From an uncultured Brachyspira sp. (GTDB taxonomy: Bacteria; Spirochaetota; Brachyspiria; Brachyspirales; Brachyspiraceae), in contig NZ_CAKVGN010000014.1 in the NCBI RefSeq assembly GCF_934747485.1, forward strand, positions 1 through 49,144: a DNA stretch of 49,144 bases, in the 5' to 3' direction. Positions 1 through 7,567 of the stretch are shown here, in pieces. Each line of letters begins with the position of its first letter. Positions within the stretch are counted from its first letter, which is position 1. The translations under genes and the position numbers were made by a program. Under the pieces are notes generated by a model that saw only the letters and a list, made by a program, of their open reading frames with translations, was not told the DNA's origin and did no database searches.

Positions 1-78
1 ATTTAGCTATTTATATTATAAGGAATACCTACTTTATTTTAACTAAAAAACGTGCAATATCTATGGCTCCTAAACACT

Positions 79-92
79 ATTATAATTATAAT
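79..92. promoter_or_regulatory. PerR/Fur-like palindrome before rubrerythrin
   Basis: ATTATAATTATAAT is a perfect 14-base palindrome lying just upstream of the -35 box of the rubrerythrin promoter. It resembles the left half and centre of the PerR box consensus (TTATAAT-N-ATTATAA), and rubrerythrin genes are PerR targets in several anaerobes. The DNA is very AT-rich, so a chance palindrome is possible; no PerR gene is visible here. Confidence 0.35.
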
Positions 93-96
93 CTAC

Positions 97-125
97 TTGA
101 TATTTTTTACTATTAAATGTAATAT
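97..125 (+). promoter_or_regulatory. sigma-70 promoter of rubrerythrin
   Basis: TTGATA (97-102) and TAATAT (120-125) are separated by 17 bases. Transcription would begin near 132, giving a leader of about 64 bases with AAGGAG at 182-187 eight bases before the ATG. Confidence 0.6.
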
Positions 126-195
126 ATCTATAAAGAAATATTTTTTTATGAACACATTAAAAAATATTAAATACTATTTTGAAGGAGTTATTTAT

Positions 196-735
196 ATGGC
201 TGTAAAATCTCTTGAAGAAGTTTTATTTTCTATTTTTCAAGGGGAATCTAATGCTGCTAATAAATATTCTCAATTTTCTAAGGCATCTAAAAATCCGGCT
301 GTTCAAAAAGTATTTTCAACTACAGCATTAGCAGAAAGAATACATGCTGAAAAAATGAGAAAGTTAGCATTAAGAAGTTCCTTAGATATGACTAAGTTTG
401 TTTCTCAATTACTTGATGTTGAAATTGCAGATGACAAAAGCAATTTAGAAGTAGCTATTAAAGGTGAAGTATATGAATCTACTATTTTATACCCGCAATT
501 AGCTGAGGTTATGATAGAGCAGCAAAATAAATTAGTAAGCTCTACTGTTACTTCACTCGGTAAAGTTGAGGTAGAACATGCTAAATTATTCGAGTTAATT
601 AAAGATAAATTCTTAAATACAAACACAGATATCTCTTTATATTTATGTCCTAACTGCGGAAATATCTATCTTGAGAAATTCCCAGAAACATGTGAAACTT
701 GCGGAGGTTCATCTAAGATGTTCCAAAAATATTAA
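196..735 (+). CDS. rbr: rubrerythrin
   Basis: Rubrerythrin is a cytosolic non-haem di-iron protein that reduces hydrogen peroxide in anaerobes, taking electrons through a rubredoxin-like iron centre. The 179-residue product has a ferritin-like four-helix domain with two ExxH iron-ligand motifs (E47/H50 and E125/H128, with E17 and E91 or E94 as likely further ligands). A C-terminal rubredoxin-like domain follows, with CPNC at 151-154 and CETC at 166-169. The frame is open upstream to position 52, but the ATG at 196 is chosen because AAGGAG sits eight bases before it and homologues begin here; the upstream part lies over the promoter. The gene is alone on its strand and ends just before the TPP riboswitch, so it may be read into the next gene. 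Its oxidative-stress role fits the PerR-like palindrome upstream. Confidence 0.9.
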   Translation: MAVKSLEEVLFSIFQGESNAANKYSQFSKASKNPAVQKVFSTTALAERIHAEKMRKLALRSSLDMTKFVSQLLDVEIADDKSNLEVAIKGEVYESTILYPQLAEVMIEQQNKLVSSTVTSLGKVEVEHAKLFELIKDKFLNTNTDISLYLCPNCGNIYLEKFPETCETCGGSSKMFQKY

Positions 736-744
736 TATAAAGAT

Positions 745-838
745 TATATTTAGGGGAGCTTGAAAAGGCTGAGAGTAAGTTTATATAACTTAGACCCTTA
801 TAACCTGTTGGATAATGCCAGTGTAGGGAAATAATTTT
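745..838 (+). promoter_or_regulatory. TPP (THI-box) riboswitch
   Basis: The leader contains the conserved thiamine pyrophosphate aptamer blocks in order: GGGGAGC (753-759), CTGAGA (769-774), a variable stem TAAGTT/AACTTA, ACCCTTATAACCTG (about 794-807), then GGATAATGCCAG and GTAGGGAAA. These are the pyrimidine-sensor, three-way junction and pyrophosphate-sensor elements. An intrinsic terminator starts 12 bases downstream, so this should be an off-switch acting on transcription of the Gate-domain membrane protein. Boundaries are estimated from the outer P1 pairing. Confidence 0.93.
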
Positions 839-850
839 GTATGAAAAATG

Positions 851-885
851 CGAGATCAATTTTCTTAAATTGGTCTCGTTTTTTT
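851..885 (+). terminator. riboswitch-controlled intrinsic terminator
   Basis: A 12-bp stem CGAGATCAATTT / AAATTGGTCTCG (one G-T pair) with a TCTT loop is followed by seven T residues at 879-885. It lies 80 bases before the next ATG and is the expected expression platform of the TPP riboswitch. Confidence 0.9.
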
Positions 886-965
886 ATTTTTATAATTTTT
901 ATGCACTCATTATTTTTCATTAAGGTTTCTATAAAAAATTATTAATTTATTTAAAGGAAATTTTT

Positions 966-2312
966 ATGAATAATGTTTCAAAAACTATTTTACAAAACAA
1001 TGATTTATCTAATGTTAAATACAAGAGAGCATCATATTTAAAATTTATTATTTTTAGTTCTATAGGTGTTTTTATGTTTTTTATAAGCATAAATATTAAT
1101 GGTGTAAAATCAATACCTATAGACCATTTAGTTAGTTTTATAAGAAAGATTCCATTTGTTGAACCATATTACGGAATAATAATTACAATGCTTGGAGGAG
1201 TGTATCCATTTATAAGTAAGACTTGGAATAAAAATAAAACAGAAATAGTATTTTCATTTATTAAACTTTTAGCAATACCTTTTGTTATAATGGCTTATTT
1301 CAAATTAGGACCTGCTGATTTTCACAAACCAAATATGCTTCCTTTTTCTTATAGATTATTAACACAGGTTGCAATTCTTATACCAATAGGTGCTTTATGT
1401 TTATCATTTCTTATTGACTATGGGCTTATGGCTTTTGTAGGAATATTTATGCGTTATATAATGCGTCCTATTTGGAAAACTCCAGGTATGTCATCAATAG
1501 ACGCTTTAGCTTCTTTTATAGGAAGTTATTCTGTTGGGCTTCTCATCACTAATAAAGTTTATAAAGAAGGATTTTATTCTACTAAAGAAGCATGCATAAT
1601 AGCTACAGGATTTTCTACAGTATCAACTACATTTATGGTTGTTGTGGCGAAAACTCTGGGGGTTATAGATAAATGGAATATATATTTTTGGGGAACTTTA
1701 GCTATCACATTTATAGTTACAGCAATTACAGTGAGACTTTATCCTTTAAGAAATAAATCTAATAAAGGCTATTTAAATAGAGATGTAATTGAAGAACCAA
1801 AATTTACAGGAGGAAACATTTTTAAAAAGGCATTAGATGAAGGCGTAAAAGCAGCAGACAAACAAGATAATTTTTTAAACGGCATATTAAAAAATCTTAA
1901 AGAAGGTTTATTAATATCAATATCTGTAATGCCTAATTTTATGGCTATAACATTTATAGGTTTGCTAATAGTTAATTATACACCTTTATTTGATTTTATT
2001 AGTTATATATTTTTACCTTTTACAAAATTATTAGGATTAGGAGAAGAGGCTTATACGGTTGCTAAGGCTTGCTCTATAACAATAGTGGAGATGTTTTCTT
2101 CTTCAAGTATTATTATGGATTCAAGTCAATTAGCTAAAAGTGTAATAGCTATAGTATGTGTTTCAGAAATACTTTATTTTGCAGCACCAATTCCTTGTAT
2201 GCTTGCTACTGACATTCCAATAAGGATAAGAGATATTATAATTATATGGATAGAGAGGATAATATTTTCTTTGATATTGGCAGTGCCTTTTGCATATTTA
2301 TTTTTGATATAG
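966..2312 (+). CDS. YjiH-type Gate-domain membrane protein, TPP-regulated
   Basis: The 448-residue product is a polytopic inner-membrane protein with about ten hydrophobic segments. It resembles the YjiH group of proteins with nucleoside-recognition Gate domains (repeats around residues 130-240 and 320-430, with small-residue-rich helices such as ALASFIGSYSVGLL). No substrate has been firmly assigned to this group, to my knowledge. Here it stands directly behind a TPP riboswitch and terminator, so expression should fall when thiamine pyrophosphate is abundant, and thiM lies next on the same strand. I infer import of thiamine, its thiazole or pyrimidine moiety, or a related precursor. AAAGGAAA lies seven bases before the ATG. 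A long hydrophilic loop spans about residues 265-310. Family placement is from sequence memory; the transport role is an inference from regulation. Confidence 0.8.
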   Translation: MNNVSKTILQNNDLSNVKYKRASYLKFIIFSSIGVFMFFISININGVKSIPIDHLVSFIRKIPFVEPYYGIIITMLGGVYPFISKTWNKNKTEIVFSFIKLLAIPFVIMAYFKLGPADFHKPNMLPFSYRLLTQVAILIPIGALCLSFLIDYGLMAFVGIFMRYIMRPIWKTPGMSSIDALASFIGSYSVGLLITNKVYKEGFYSTKEACIIATGFSTVSTTFMVVVAKTLGVIDKWNIYFWGTLAITFIVTAITVRLYPLRNKSNKGYLNRDVIEEPKFTGGNIFKKALDEGVKAADKQDNFLNGILKNLKEGLLISISVMPNFMAITFIGLLIVNYTPLFDFISYIFLPFTKLLGLGEEAYTVAKACSITIVEMFSSSSIIMDSSQLAKSVIAIVCVSEILYFAAPIPCMLATDIPIRIRDIIIIWIERIIFSLILAVPFAYLFLI

Positions 2313-2376
2313 CCGCGAGCTTAGTGAAAAATAATAAGAAAAATTTGTAGTATATACTAAAACAAATATATTTTGA

Positions 2377-2456
2377 TATTTTTTTAGATGTATTATCAAC
2401 TTTTTTGACGCACTCGCTGTGCGGACTTCGTCAAAAAGTTGCAAAAAACGCAAGTG
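2377..2456 (+). repeat. B-type dispersed hairpin repeat, copy 1
   Basis: CAACTTTTTTGACG (2397-2410) pairs with CGTCAAAAAGTTG (2429-2441), followed by the tail GCAAAAAACGCAAGT. The same hairpin and tail recur at 26991-27041 and, inverted, at 29226-29286. The 31 bases from 2377 match the reverse strand of 29256-29286 at 27 positions. Confidence 0.8.
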
Positions 2457-2477
2457 CTATAATCTTGTATTATTTAA

Positions 2478-2504
2478 TATGTATTACATGTGTGGTAATA
2501 CATA
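2478..2504. repeat. perfect 10-bp hairpin before thiM
   Basis: TATGTATTAC (2478-2487) and GTAATACATA (2495-2504) form a perfect inverted repeat around a 7-base loop. There is no T run after it on the plus strand, so it is not an obvious terminator; it may be an operator or an RNA hairpin in the thiM leader. Confidence 0.5.
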
Positions 2505-2523
2505 AAATTTAGGTTAAAAATAA

Positions 2524-2582
2524 AGTCTTTTTGGTTCTTTGTGTCAACAAAAGAAATGGGGGTGAGGTGACTAGTGCCCTCA
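2524..2582 (+). repeat. A-type dispersed repeat, truncated copy 1
   Basis: AGTCTTTTTGGTTCTTTGTG followed by AAAAGAAATGGGG matches the ends of the A-type repeat seen whole at 26841-26950 and, on the other strand, 48631-48712. The central ACC...CGGTCG part is missing, so this looks like an internally deleted copy. Confidence 0.6.
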
Positions 2583-2655
2583 AATAATATAGATTTTTGT
2601 AAATTTAAAAAATTATTATTAAAAACATTTATTATAAAAATTAAGGAGTAATAAA

Positions 2656-3450
2656 ATGAATACATTACAAAACGAAATAAGCAAAGCAATCACAGATATG
2701 AAAGCTAAATGCCCATTAGTGCATAACATTACTAATTATGTTGTTATGCAAATTACTGCTAATGCATTGCTTGCGGCGGGAGCTTCTCCTGTGATGACAT
2801 TTGAAAAAGAAGAGTTTGAGGATATGCTTTCTATTGCTTCATCGCTTGTTATTAATATTGGAACTTTAACAAAAACTTCTATTGAGGCTATGCATAGTGC
2901 CTGCGAGATAGCTAATAAAAAAAATGTGCCTTTTGTACTTGACCCTGTGGGAACGGGTGCTACAAAATTAAGAACTAAAACTGCTATTGATTTGATTAAA
3001 AATTATAGTCCTAAAGTTGTACGTGGAAATGCTTCTGAAATAATGGTGCTTGCTGGAGAGAGTATAAAAACTAAAGGGGTTGACAGCAGTGCTAATGTTA
3101 ATATGGCATTAGAATCTGGAAAATATTTAGCTAAAGAATATAACACTGTTGTAAGCATAAGCGGAGAGACTGATATTATTACAGACGGAGATAAAGTTTT
3201 GTATGTGAGAGGAGGTTCTAATTTGATGCCTTTAAATACTGGTATGGGATGCACTTCAACTGCTATCACTGGTGCTATGCTTGCGGTGTCTGAGCCTTTA
3301 ATTGCAGCAGCTTCAGCTATGTGCATAATGGCTTCGGCTGGAGAAAAAGCTTCAAAAAAAGCTGATGCTCCTGCAAGTTTTGCGGTTGCTTTTATTGATG
3401 AGCTTTATAAACTTGATATAGATGATGCATCTAAAAGAGTGAGTTTATAA
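2656..3450 (+). CDS. thiM: hydroxyethylthiazole kinase
   Basis: ThiM phosphorylates 4-methyl-5-(2-hydroxyethyl)thiazole with ATP, a cytosolic salvage step of thiamine synthesis. The 264-residue length is typical. The N-terminal CPLVHNITNYVV block (about 19-30), the LDPVGTGATKLR block (about 95-106) and the GMGCTSTA motif with the conserved catalytic-site Cys199 are all present. AAGGAG precedes the ATG. No thiD or thiE gene lies in the window, so the rest of the pathway must be elsewhere or absent. The gene follows the riboswitch-regulated Gate protein by 343 bases but has no TPP aptamer of its own that I can see; co-transcription from the riboswitch is possible. Confidence 0.95.
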   Translation: MNTLQNEISKAITDMKAKCPLVHNITNYVVMQITANALLAAGASPVMTFEKEEFEDMLSIASSLVINIGTLTKTSIEAMHSACEIANKKNVPFVLDPVGTGATKLRTKTAIDLIKNYSPKVVRGNASEIMVLAGESIKTKGVDSSANVNMALESGKYLAKEYNTVVSISGETDIITDGDKVLYVRGGSNLMPLNTGMGCTSTAITGAMLAVSEPLIAAASAMCIMASAGEKASKKADAPASFAVAFIDELYKLDIDDASKRVSL

Positions 3451-3493
3451 TTTTTTAATACAATTATAATTTTATATTTAAATAAAAAATTGT

Positions 3494-3520
3494 TTGAAAA
3501 TGATATTAATATAGTATAAT
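3494..3520 (+). promoter_or_regulatory. promoter of the envelope gene cluster
   Basis: TTGAAA (3494-3499) and TATAAT (3515-3520) are 15 bases apart, slightly short. The site lies between thiM and the lipoprotein gene and should start transcription near 3527. Confidence 0.5.
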
Positions 3521-3551
3521 ATATTAGTATCATTTTTATTTTGGGGTGGAT

Positions 3552-5315
3552 ATGATAAAAAAAATAGCTTTTATATTTTTTGTTTTGATATTAACAGTAT
3601 CTTGCAAAAAAATAAATTTGCTGCCACCGTCATATATACCGCCTCCGACAGCATTTCCAAATATTAGTGAAGAAGTGCCAGACTACCCAACACCTACCCC
3701 AATCCCACCCCCTCCAGAAATAACAGAAGATATTCACATTGAAATAAAACCTGAAATAGTTCAAAATGGAACAGTATTTGGAGGATATGGAAGAAGATTC
3801 AAATATAAAAACGAATGGTATGTTTTAGCTACTAATGAATATGAATACAAGCCTGAAACAAAAACTCTTAACCCTACAGGAAAAGGAGCTTTATTAAAAA
3901 TAGGCAGTGATGGAACTACAATAACAAAAATACATAGCCTTTCGTTAGATGAAGATGTAGAAGAGTTTGAATATTGGACAAATTTAAATTCAAAAAAGTT
4001 GATAATAGAAGAAAATAAACTCAGCATACCATCAAAATCTAAACAAAGAGTAGAATGTTTTGACACTTATCCTCGCAGATTAGAGGTTGGTAATTTTTAT
4101 TATAATAATCTTTTTATATTTGGCTGTTATCGTCAATTATTTATTTATACTCAAAACAGAGAATCTTCTGATTTAATAAATTGGTTAGACTCTGCAAATG
4201 AAATAGAAAAAACAGTTTATGATATTCCACTCCCTGATGATTTTGATTTATCTATACAAGGAGTATATGGTATGGATACTTTAGAATTTTCTGCTTTATT
4301 TTATATAAAAGGTAAGTTATTTATTGTGGGACAAAAGTCTTTCTCAGATGATAATATTAATGGCTATAGGGCTCCAGAAGCAGGCCCATATACTGATGAT
4401 TCAAATGAATATTATGTAGTAGATATAACAAGAGATGTTTCTGATAATGATAATTGGGAAAAACATGAAATTCCTTTTCCTCAAAAAAGACAGCAATTTA
4501 AAATATTGTATGATAAAAATAAATTAGATAAAATATATGTATACGGCGGAATATCAGTAAATTATGAATATAAATATGGAGATGGACATAATTTCAAAGC
4601 TTGGCTATCTAGTACTAATGCTTTTTATAGTGAAAAAGATGGAATATGGTCTACAGAAGATGGAATAAATTGGAAAGAAGAAAAAAACATAGATATAAGC
4701 AAACTCGATAATTATTATTATAATAATAATAAAAATAAAATTGATATAGTTGGAAATTATGAATTTGAAGATGGTACACCTTTAGAGCCTTCTTATACTG
4801 AATTAAATGGAAAATATTACAGAACTTTTAACAGCACTTATCCTATTCCTCCGATTAAAGAAATTATGGAAACGGTTGACAGGTTTGAAACTAATTTCAC
4901 CGTTACAGAAGAGCATATTAAAAAGTCTGGCTATTATCAATTACAAGTCTCTTCAGTGCCCCCTGATAAAGCAGAGGAATCCGACTGGGTTAATGTTGTG
5001 CCAAATAATGAAATAACTTATATTATAGGCTGGGAAAGCGGCGGAGCTGATTTATTTACTTTCAATGACAAAATAGTTCGCTTGGCTGATTATGACAGGA
5101 AATTTCAACTTGATACTCAATATGAAACGGCTTTGGCTCTTGCCGAGAAATATTATAATTTACTTTTAACATCACCAATATCAGAGTTTAAAAAATATAA
5201 TTATTATTTTCTATATTATAAAGCTATGGCTGATATGATAAAAATGATTAAAGATAAAGGTAATGATTATTTCCGACCTGAAGAGGCTGTTACGCATTAC
5301 ACTTTTGAGCTTTAG
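3552..5315 (+). CDS. large lipoprotein with Asp-box-like motif
   Basis: I do not recognise a named family. The 587-residue product starts with a lipoprotein signal (MIKK, hydrophobic stretch, then LTVSC with C18 as the lipidated residue), so it should be membrane-anchored and outside the cytoplasm. A proline- and threonine-rich linker follows (about residues 25-60), then a long region rich in Tyr, Asp and beta-type sequence. WSTEDGINW near residue 375 resembles a sialidase Asp-box, hinting at a beta-propeller. The ATG at 3552 is chosen over a GTG at 3546 because it gives a clean signal peptide and GGGG lies five bases before it. It heads a run with the next two envelope genes, three bases before the second. 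Confidence 0.75.
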   Translation: MIKKIAFIFFVLILTVSCKKINLLPPSYIPPPTAFPNISEEVPDYPTPTPIPPPPEITEDIHIEIKPEIVQNGTVFGGYGRRFKYKNEWYVLATNEYEYKPETKTLNPTGKGALLKIGSDGTTITKIHSLSLDEDVEEFEYWTNLNSKKLIIEENKLSIPSKSKQRVECFDTYPRRLEVGNFYYNNLFIFGCYRQLFIYTQNRESSDLINWLDSANEIEKTVYDIPLPDDFDLSIQGVYGMDTLEFSALFYIKGKLFIVGQKSFSDDNINGYRAPEAGPYTDDSNEYYVVDITRDVSDNDNWEKHEIPFPQKRQQFKILYDKNKLDKIYVYGGISVNYEYKYGDGHNFKAWLSSTNAFYSEKDGIWSTEDGINWKEEKNIDISKLDNYYYNNNKNKIDIVGNYEFEDGTPLEPSYTELNGKYYRTFNSTYPIPPIKEIMETVDRFETNFTVTEEHIKKSGYYQLQVSSVPPDKAEESDWVNVVPNNEITYIIGWESGGADLFTFNDKIVRLADYDRKFQLDTQYETALALAEKYYNLLLTSPISEFKKYNYYFLYYKAMADMIKMIKDKGNDYFRPEEAVTHYTFEL

Positions 5316-5318
5316 ATT

Positions 5319-6590
5319 ATGGACTTATTAATGAAAAGATTATTATTTGTATTTTTATTAGCTGTTTTTAATTCGTTTAATTTATTCTCTCAAGTTTTCC
5401 CGCCAATAATACCTAATATTGATTATGGAACTTTTATTAATGCATATGTAGAATCAACTGGAAGATATAATAATATTCCTAAAGAAACTTTAAATGTTTT
5501 AATTGAAAGCAAACAGATGAATAAACTTTTTGATGACGGCATAAAAACATTTACATTCGGAGAACTTATGACAATAATCCAAAATCCAGAAAGAGTTCTT
5601 GACACTACCACAAATGAATCTGTAATATTATTAGTCGGCACTACAATAGGTTTTTTGGAATTAGCTAATATGCAGCAAGATACAGCAACTGCAGTTATTA
5701 ATGCTTTAAAAAAGAAAACAGCTTTTAATGCAGCCTCTGGAAATAATACAGGGCTTCTAATCCCTATGCACACACCTATAGGAAGTTTTGGAATTAATTT
5801 ATATAGTGATGTTCCTTTATCTTCTTCAGACAAAATAAAAAACTCTACAAAAAATGATTATGAATCATTATCCGACTCTTTAGAGCTTCTTCCAATTCCT
5901 CATATTAATGCCTATTTGCAAGTTAATCTTGGACCTGTACCTTTAGCTTTAACTATTAGGGGCGGGATTTCTTTAGGCTTTAAAGATGTTTACGGGGTAA
6001 TTGTTAATGATGTTGAAATAGAATCTTTAGGGTATAATGTAGGAGCTTCTTTAAAGGCTTATCTTTTTAGAACTAAATATTTCTTTGGCGATTTAAGAAT
6101 GGATTTTAATTATGATGAAGGTCATTTAAAAATGTCTACAGACAATAGAAATGTATATGTTCCTCTTTATTTGGGCTATAATGGCGGAACAGACACTGGA
6201 GTTGTATTTAATGGAAATGCATTTTTAGAAACCAAATGGAAAACTTTTGCTTTAAGCCCAAAAATAGTATTTGGTTTTAAGATGAGAGATAAGGTTCCTG
6301 TTATACAATATTTATATGCTTATTTTTCTGTTGGGGCTGATATTATATTTGGAAGCTTAAACTCAAGAGTGGGCGTTAATGGCATAGGAAGTTATGCTAA
6401 TATTGTTGGACATGAAATAACGGTTAATGATTTATATATGCCTAATTCTGAAGATAAAATGTCTTATAAGCTTTATGACATGAGAGTAGGTTTTCATTTT
6501 GATATATTTTATCAAGCTTTTTCTATAGAGTATGGTATATTTACGAAACAGCTTGCTATTTCATTTATACCGCTTAATATAAGATTTTAA
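5319..6590 (+). CDS. predicted outer-membrane beta-barrel protein
   Basis: Not assigned to a named family. The 423-residue product has an N-terminal signal (basic start, FVFLLAVFNSFNLFS, cleavage near residue 25) and ends in Phe (IPLNIRF), typical of outer-membrane barrels. Alternating hydrophobic and polar residues and glycine-rich segments after about residue 190 fit beta strands. An ATG at 5331 (MKRLLF) would give a cleaner signal peptide; neither start has a good ribosome site, so translation is probably coupled to the lipoprotein gene three bases upstream. The neighbours suggest a joint envelope role. Confidence 0.7.
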   Translation: MDLLMKRLLFVFLLAVFNSFNLFSQVFPPIIPNIDYGTFINAYVESTGRYNNIPKETLNVLIESKQMNKLFDDGIKTFTFGELMTIIQNPERVLDTTTNESVILLVGTTIGFLELANMQQDTATAVINALKKKTAFNAASGNNTGLLIPMHTPIGSFGINLYSDVPLSSSDKIKNSTKNDYESLSDSLELLPIPHINAYLQVNLGPVPLALTIRGGISLGFKDVYGVIVNDVEIESLGYNVGASLKAYLFRTKYFFGDLRMDFNYDEGHLKMSTDNRNVYVPLYLGYNGGTDTGVVFNGNAFLETKWKTFALSPKIVFGFKMRDKVPVIQYLYAYFSVGADIIFGSLNSRVGVNGIGSYANIVGHEITVNDLYMPNSEDKMSYKLYDMRVGFHFDIFYQAFSIEYGIFTKQLAISFIPLNIRF

Positions 6591-6607
6591 ATATTTAAGG
6601 GGTTAAT

Positions 6608-7207
6608 ATGAGTTATAAAATATTTTTGTTTGTTTTAATTCCTTTTGTTTTAGTAGCCTGTTTCATACCAGAGAGAAGAATATATTTTCCTTGGGATAAA
6701 CCTAAAAATATTGAAAGCGAATGCAATTATAATTTTGTTTTAAGCACAAATATGAGTATTATTCAAACTGAAAGAGGATATTTGCTTAACACAGATAGAG
6801 AAATATATTATAAAGTTGGAGCAAAAAAGGCATATAATATAAAAGATTATACATATGTAATGAATGAAATGATTAGCTTTATGAGCAACAATAAAAATGC
6901 TGTATTAATAGTAGAAGGTCATGCAGATGAAATAAGCAAAGAAAAATTAGATTTAAATATAAGGCTTTCTCTACAAAGGGCAAGCGTTATAAGAGATGTT
7001 ATAGTTTCTTTTGGTATATCTCATGAAAGGGTAAAGATTTATCCGTATAGTTATTTTGCTCCTAAATACACTACTAATACTTCTAAAAATAGAAGAGTTG
7101 ATTTTGTGGCATTAAAATGTGCAAATCAATTAAGCAATTATAATTATTATTACAGCAATTATTATAGTAATTATTATTATTTTAGTTCTGCAAATTATAA
7201 AAATTAA
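6608..7207 (+). CDS. OmpA/Pal-like lipoprotein
   Basis: The 199-residue product has a lipoprotein signal ending in VLVAC (C18). Its OmpA/Pal/MotB peptidoglycan-binding domain spans about residues 75-165, seen in the VEGHADE block, the conserved N-R-L-S-L-Q-R-A series and the final NRRVDF motif. Such domains clamp the outer membrane to the wall. The C-terminal tail is unusual, made almost only of Asn, Tyr and Ser, encoded by near-tandem AT-rich repeats at about 7130-7185. AAGGGG precedes the ATG and it lies 17 bases after the barrel gene, so the three envelope genes look like one transcription unit. Confidence 0.85.
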   Translation: MSYKIFLFVLIPFVLVACFIPERRIYFPWDKPKNIESECNYNFVLSTNMSIIQTERGYLLNTDREIYYKVGAKKAYNIKDYTYVMNEMISFMSNNKNAVLIVEGHADEISKEKLDLNIRLSLQRASVIRDVIVSFGISHERVKIYPYSYFAPKYTTNTSKNRRVDFVALKCANQLSNYNYYYSNYYSNYYYFSSANYKN

Positions 7208-7447
7208 GTATATTATATTTTGAATCTTCAATATAATTTGAAATACTATTTAGTTTAAAATCAATAATTTTTATAGTATTGACCGTTATTAAATATTATT
7301 ATAATTAATATAAAAAATTAATTTAAATTTTTATTATATATTTGATATATTTCAATAAAAAACATTTGTTGTTTCATTATAATCTTTATATATATTTTAC
7401 ATTGGTTTTAATATTGATAATATTATTTATAAACATAAAATATGTTG

Positions 7448-7494
7448 TTTTTTAAACAAAATTTAAATTTATTTTATTTTTTTGTTTAAAAAAA
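7448..7494. promoter_or_regulatory. inverted repeat, possible DeoR operator
   Basis: TTTTTTAAACAAAA (7448-7461) is matched in inverse by TTTTGTTTAAAAAA ending at 7493, with about 19 bases between. It lies upstream of the operon promoter, a fitting place for autoregulation by the DeoR protein encoded first. Low sequence complexity limits confidence. Confidence 0.4.
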
Positions 7495-7515
7495 CACAAA
7501 AAAATATAATTTTTA

Positions 7516-7543
7516 TTGTATTTTAAACATTTTTATATATACT
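7516..7543 (+). promoter_or_regulatory. promoter of the acid-sugar operon
   Basis: TTGTAT (7516-7521) and TATACT (7538-7543) are 16 bases apart, 25 bases before the regulator's ATG. AGAGAGG (7557-7563) serves as ribosome site. Confidence 0.5.
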
Positions 7544-7567
7544 ATATTTATATAGAAGAGAGGTCGT

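Larger units (their letters stand above)
2313..2655. other. intergenic stretch with repeats, no gene
   Basis: This 343-base gap before thiM holds a B-type hairpin repeat (2377-2456), a palindromic hairpin (2478-2504) and a shortened A-type repeat (2524-2582). I see no second TPP aptamer here and no convincing open reading frame. The thiM ribosome site AAGGAG is at the right edge. Confidence 0.75.
7208..7567. other. regulatory gap before the acid-sugar operon
   Basis: This 360-base stretch is extremely AT-rich and has no gene. It carries a long inverted repeat (7448-7494) and a promoter (7516-7543) for the operon. I see no clear terminator for the envelope genes. Confidence 0.7.

Noticed and set aside
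52..195. N-terminal extension of rubrerythrin
   Set aside because: It overlies the promoter and leader, has no ribosome site, and homologues start at the ATG at 196.
2505..2655. Second TPP riboswitch before thiM
   Set aside because: The CTGAGA and GGATAATGCCAG blocks are absent; the GGGG segment belongs to the A-type repeat.
2474..2689. 71-codon minus-strand frame before thiM
   Set aside because: It covers repeats and the thiM start and has low-complexity composition.
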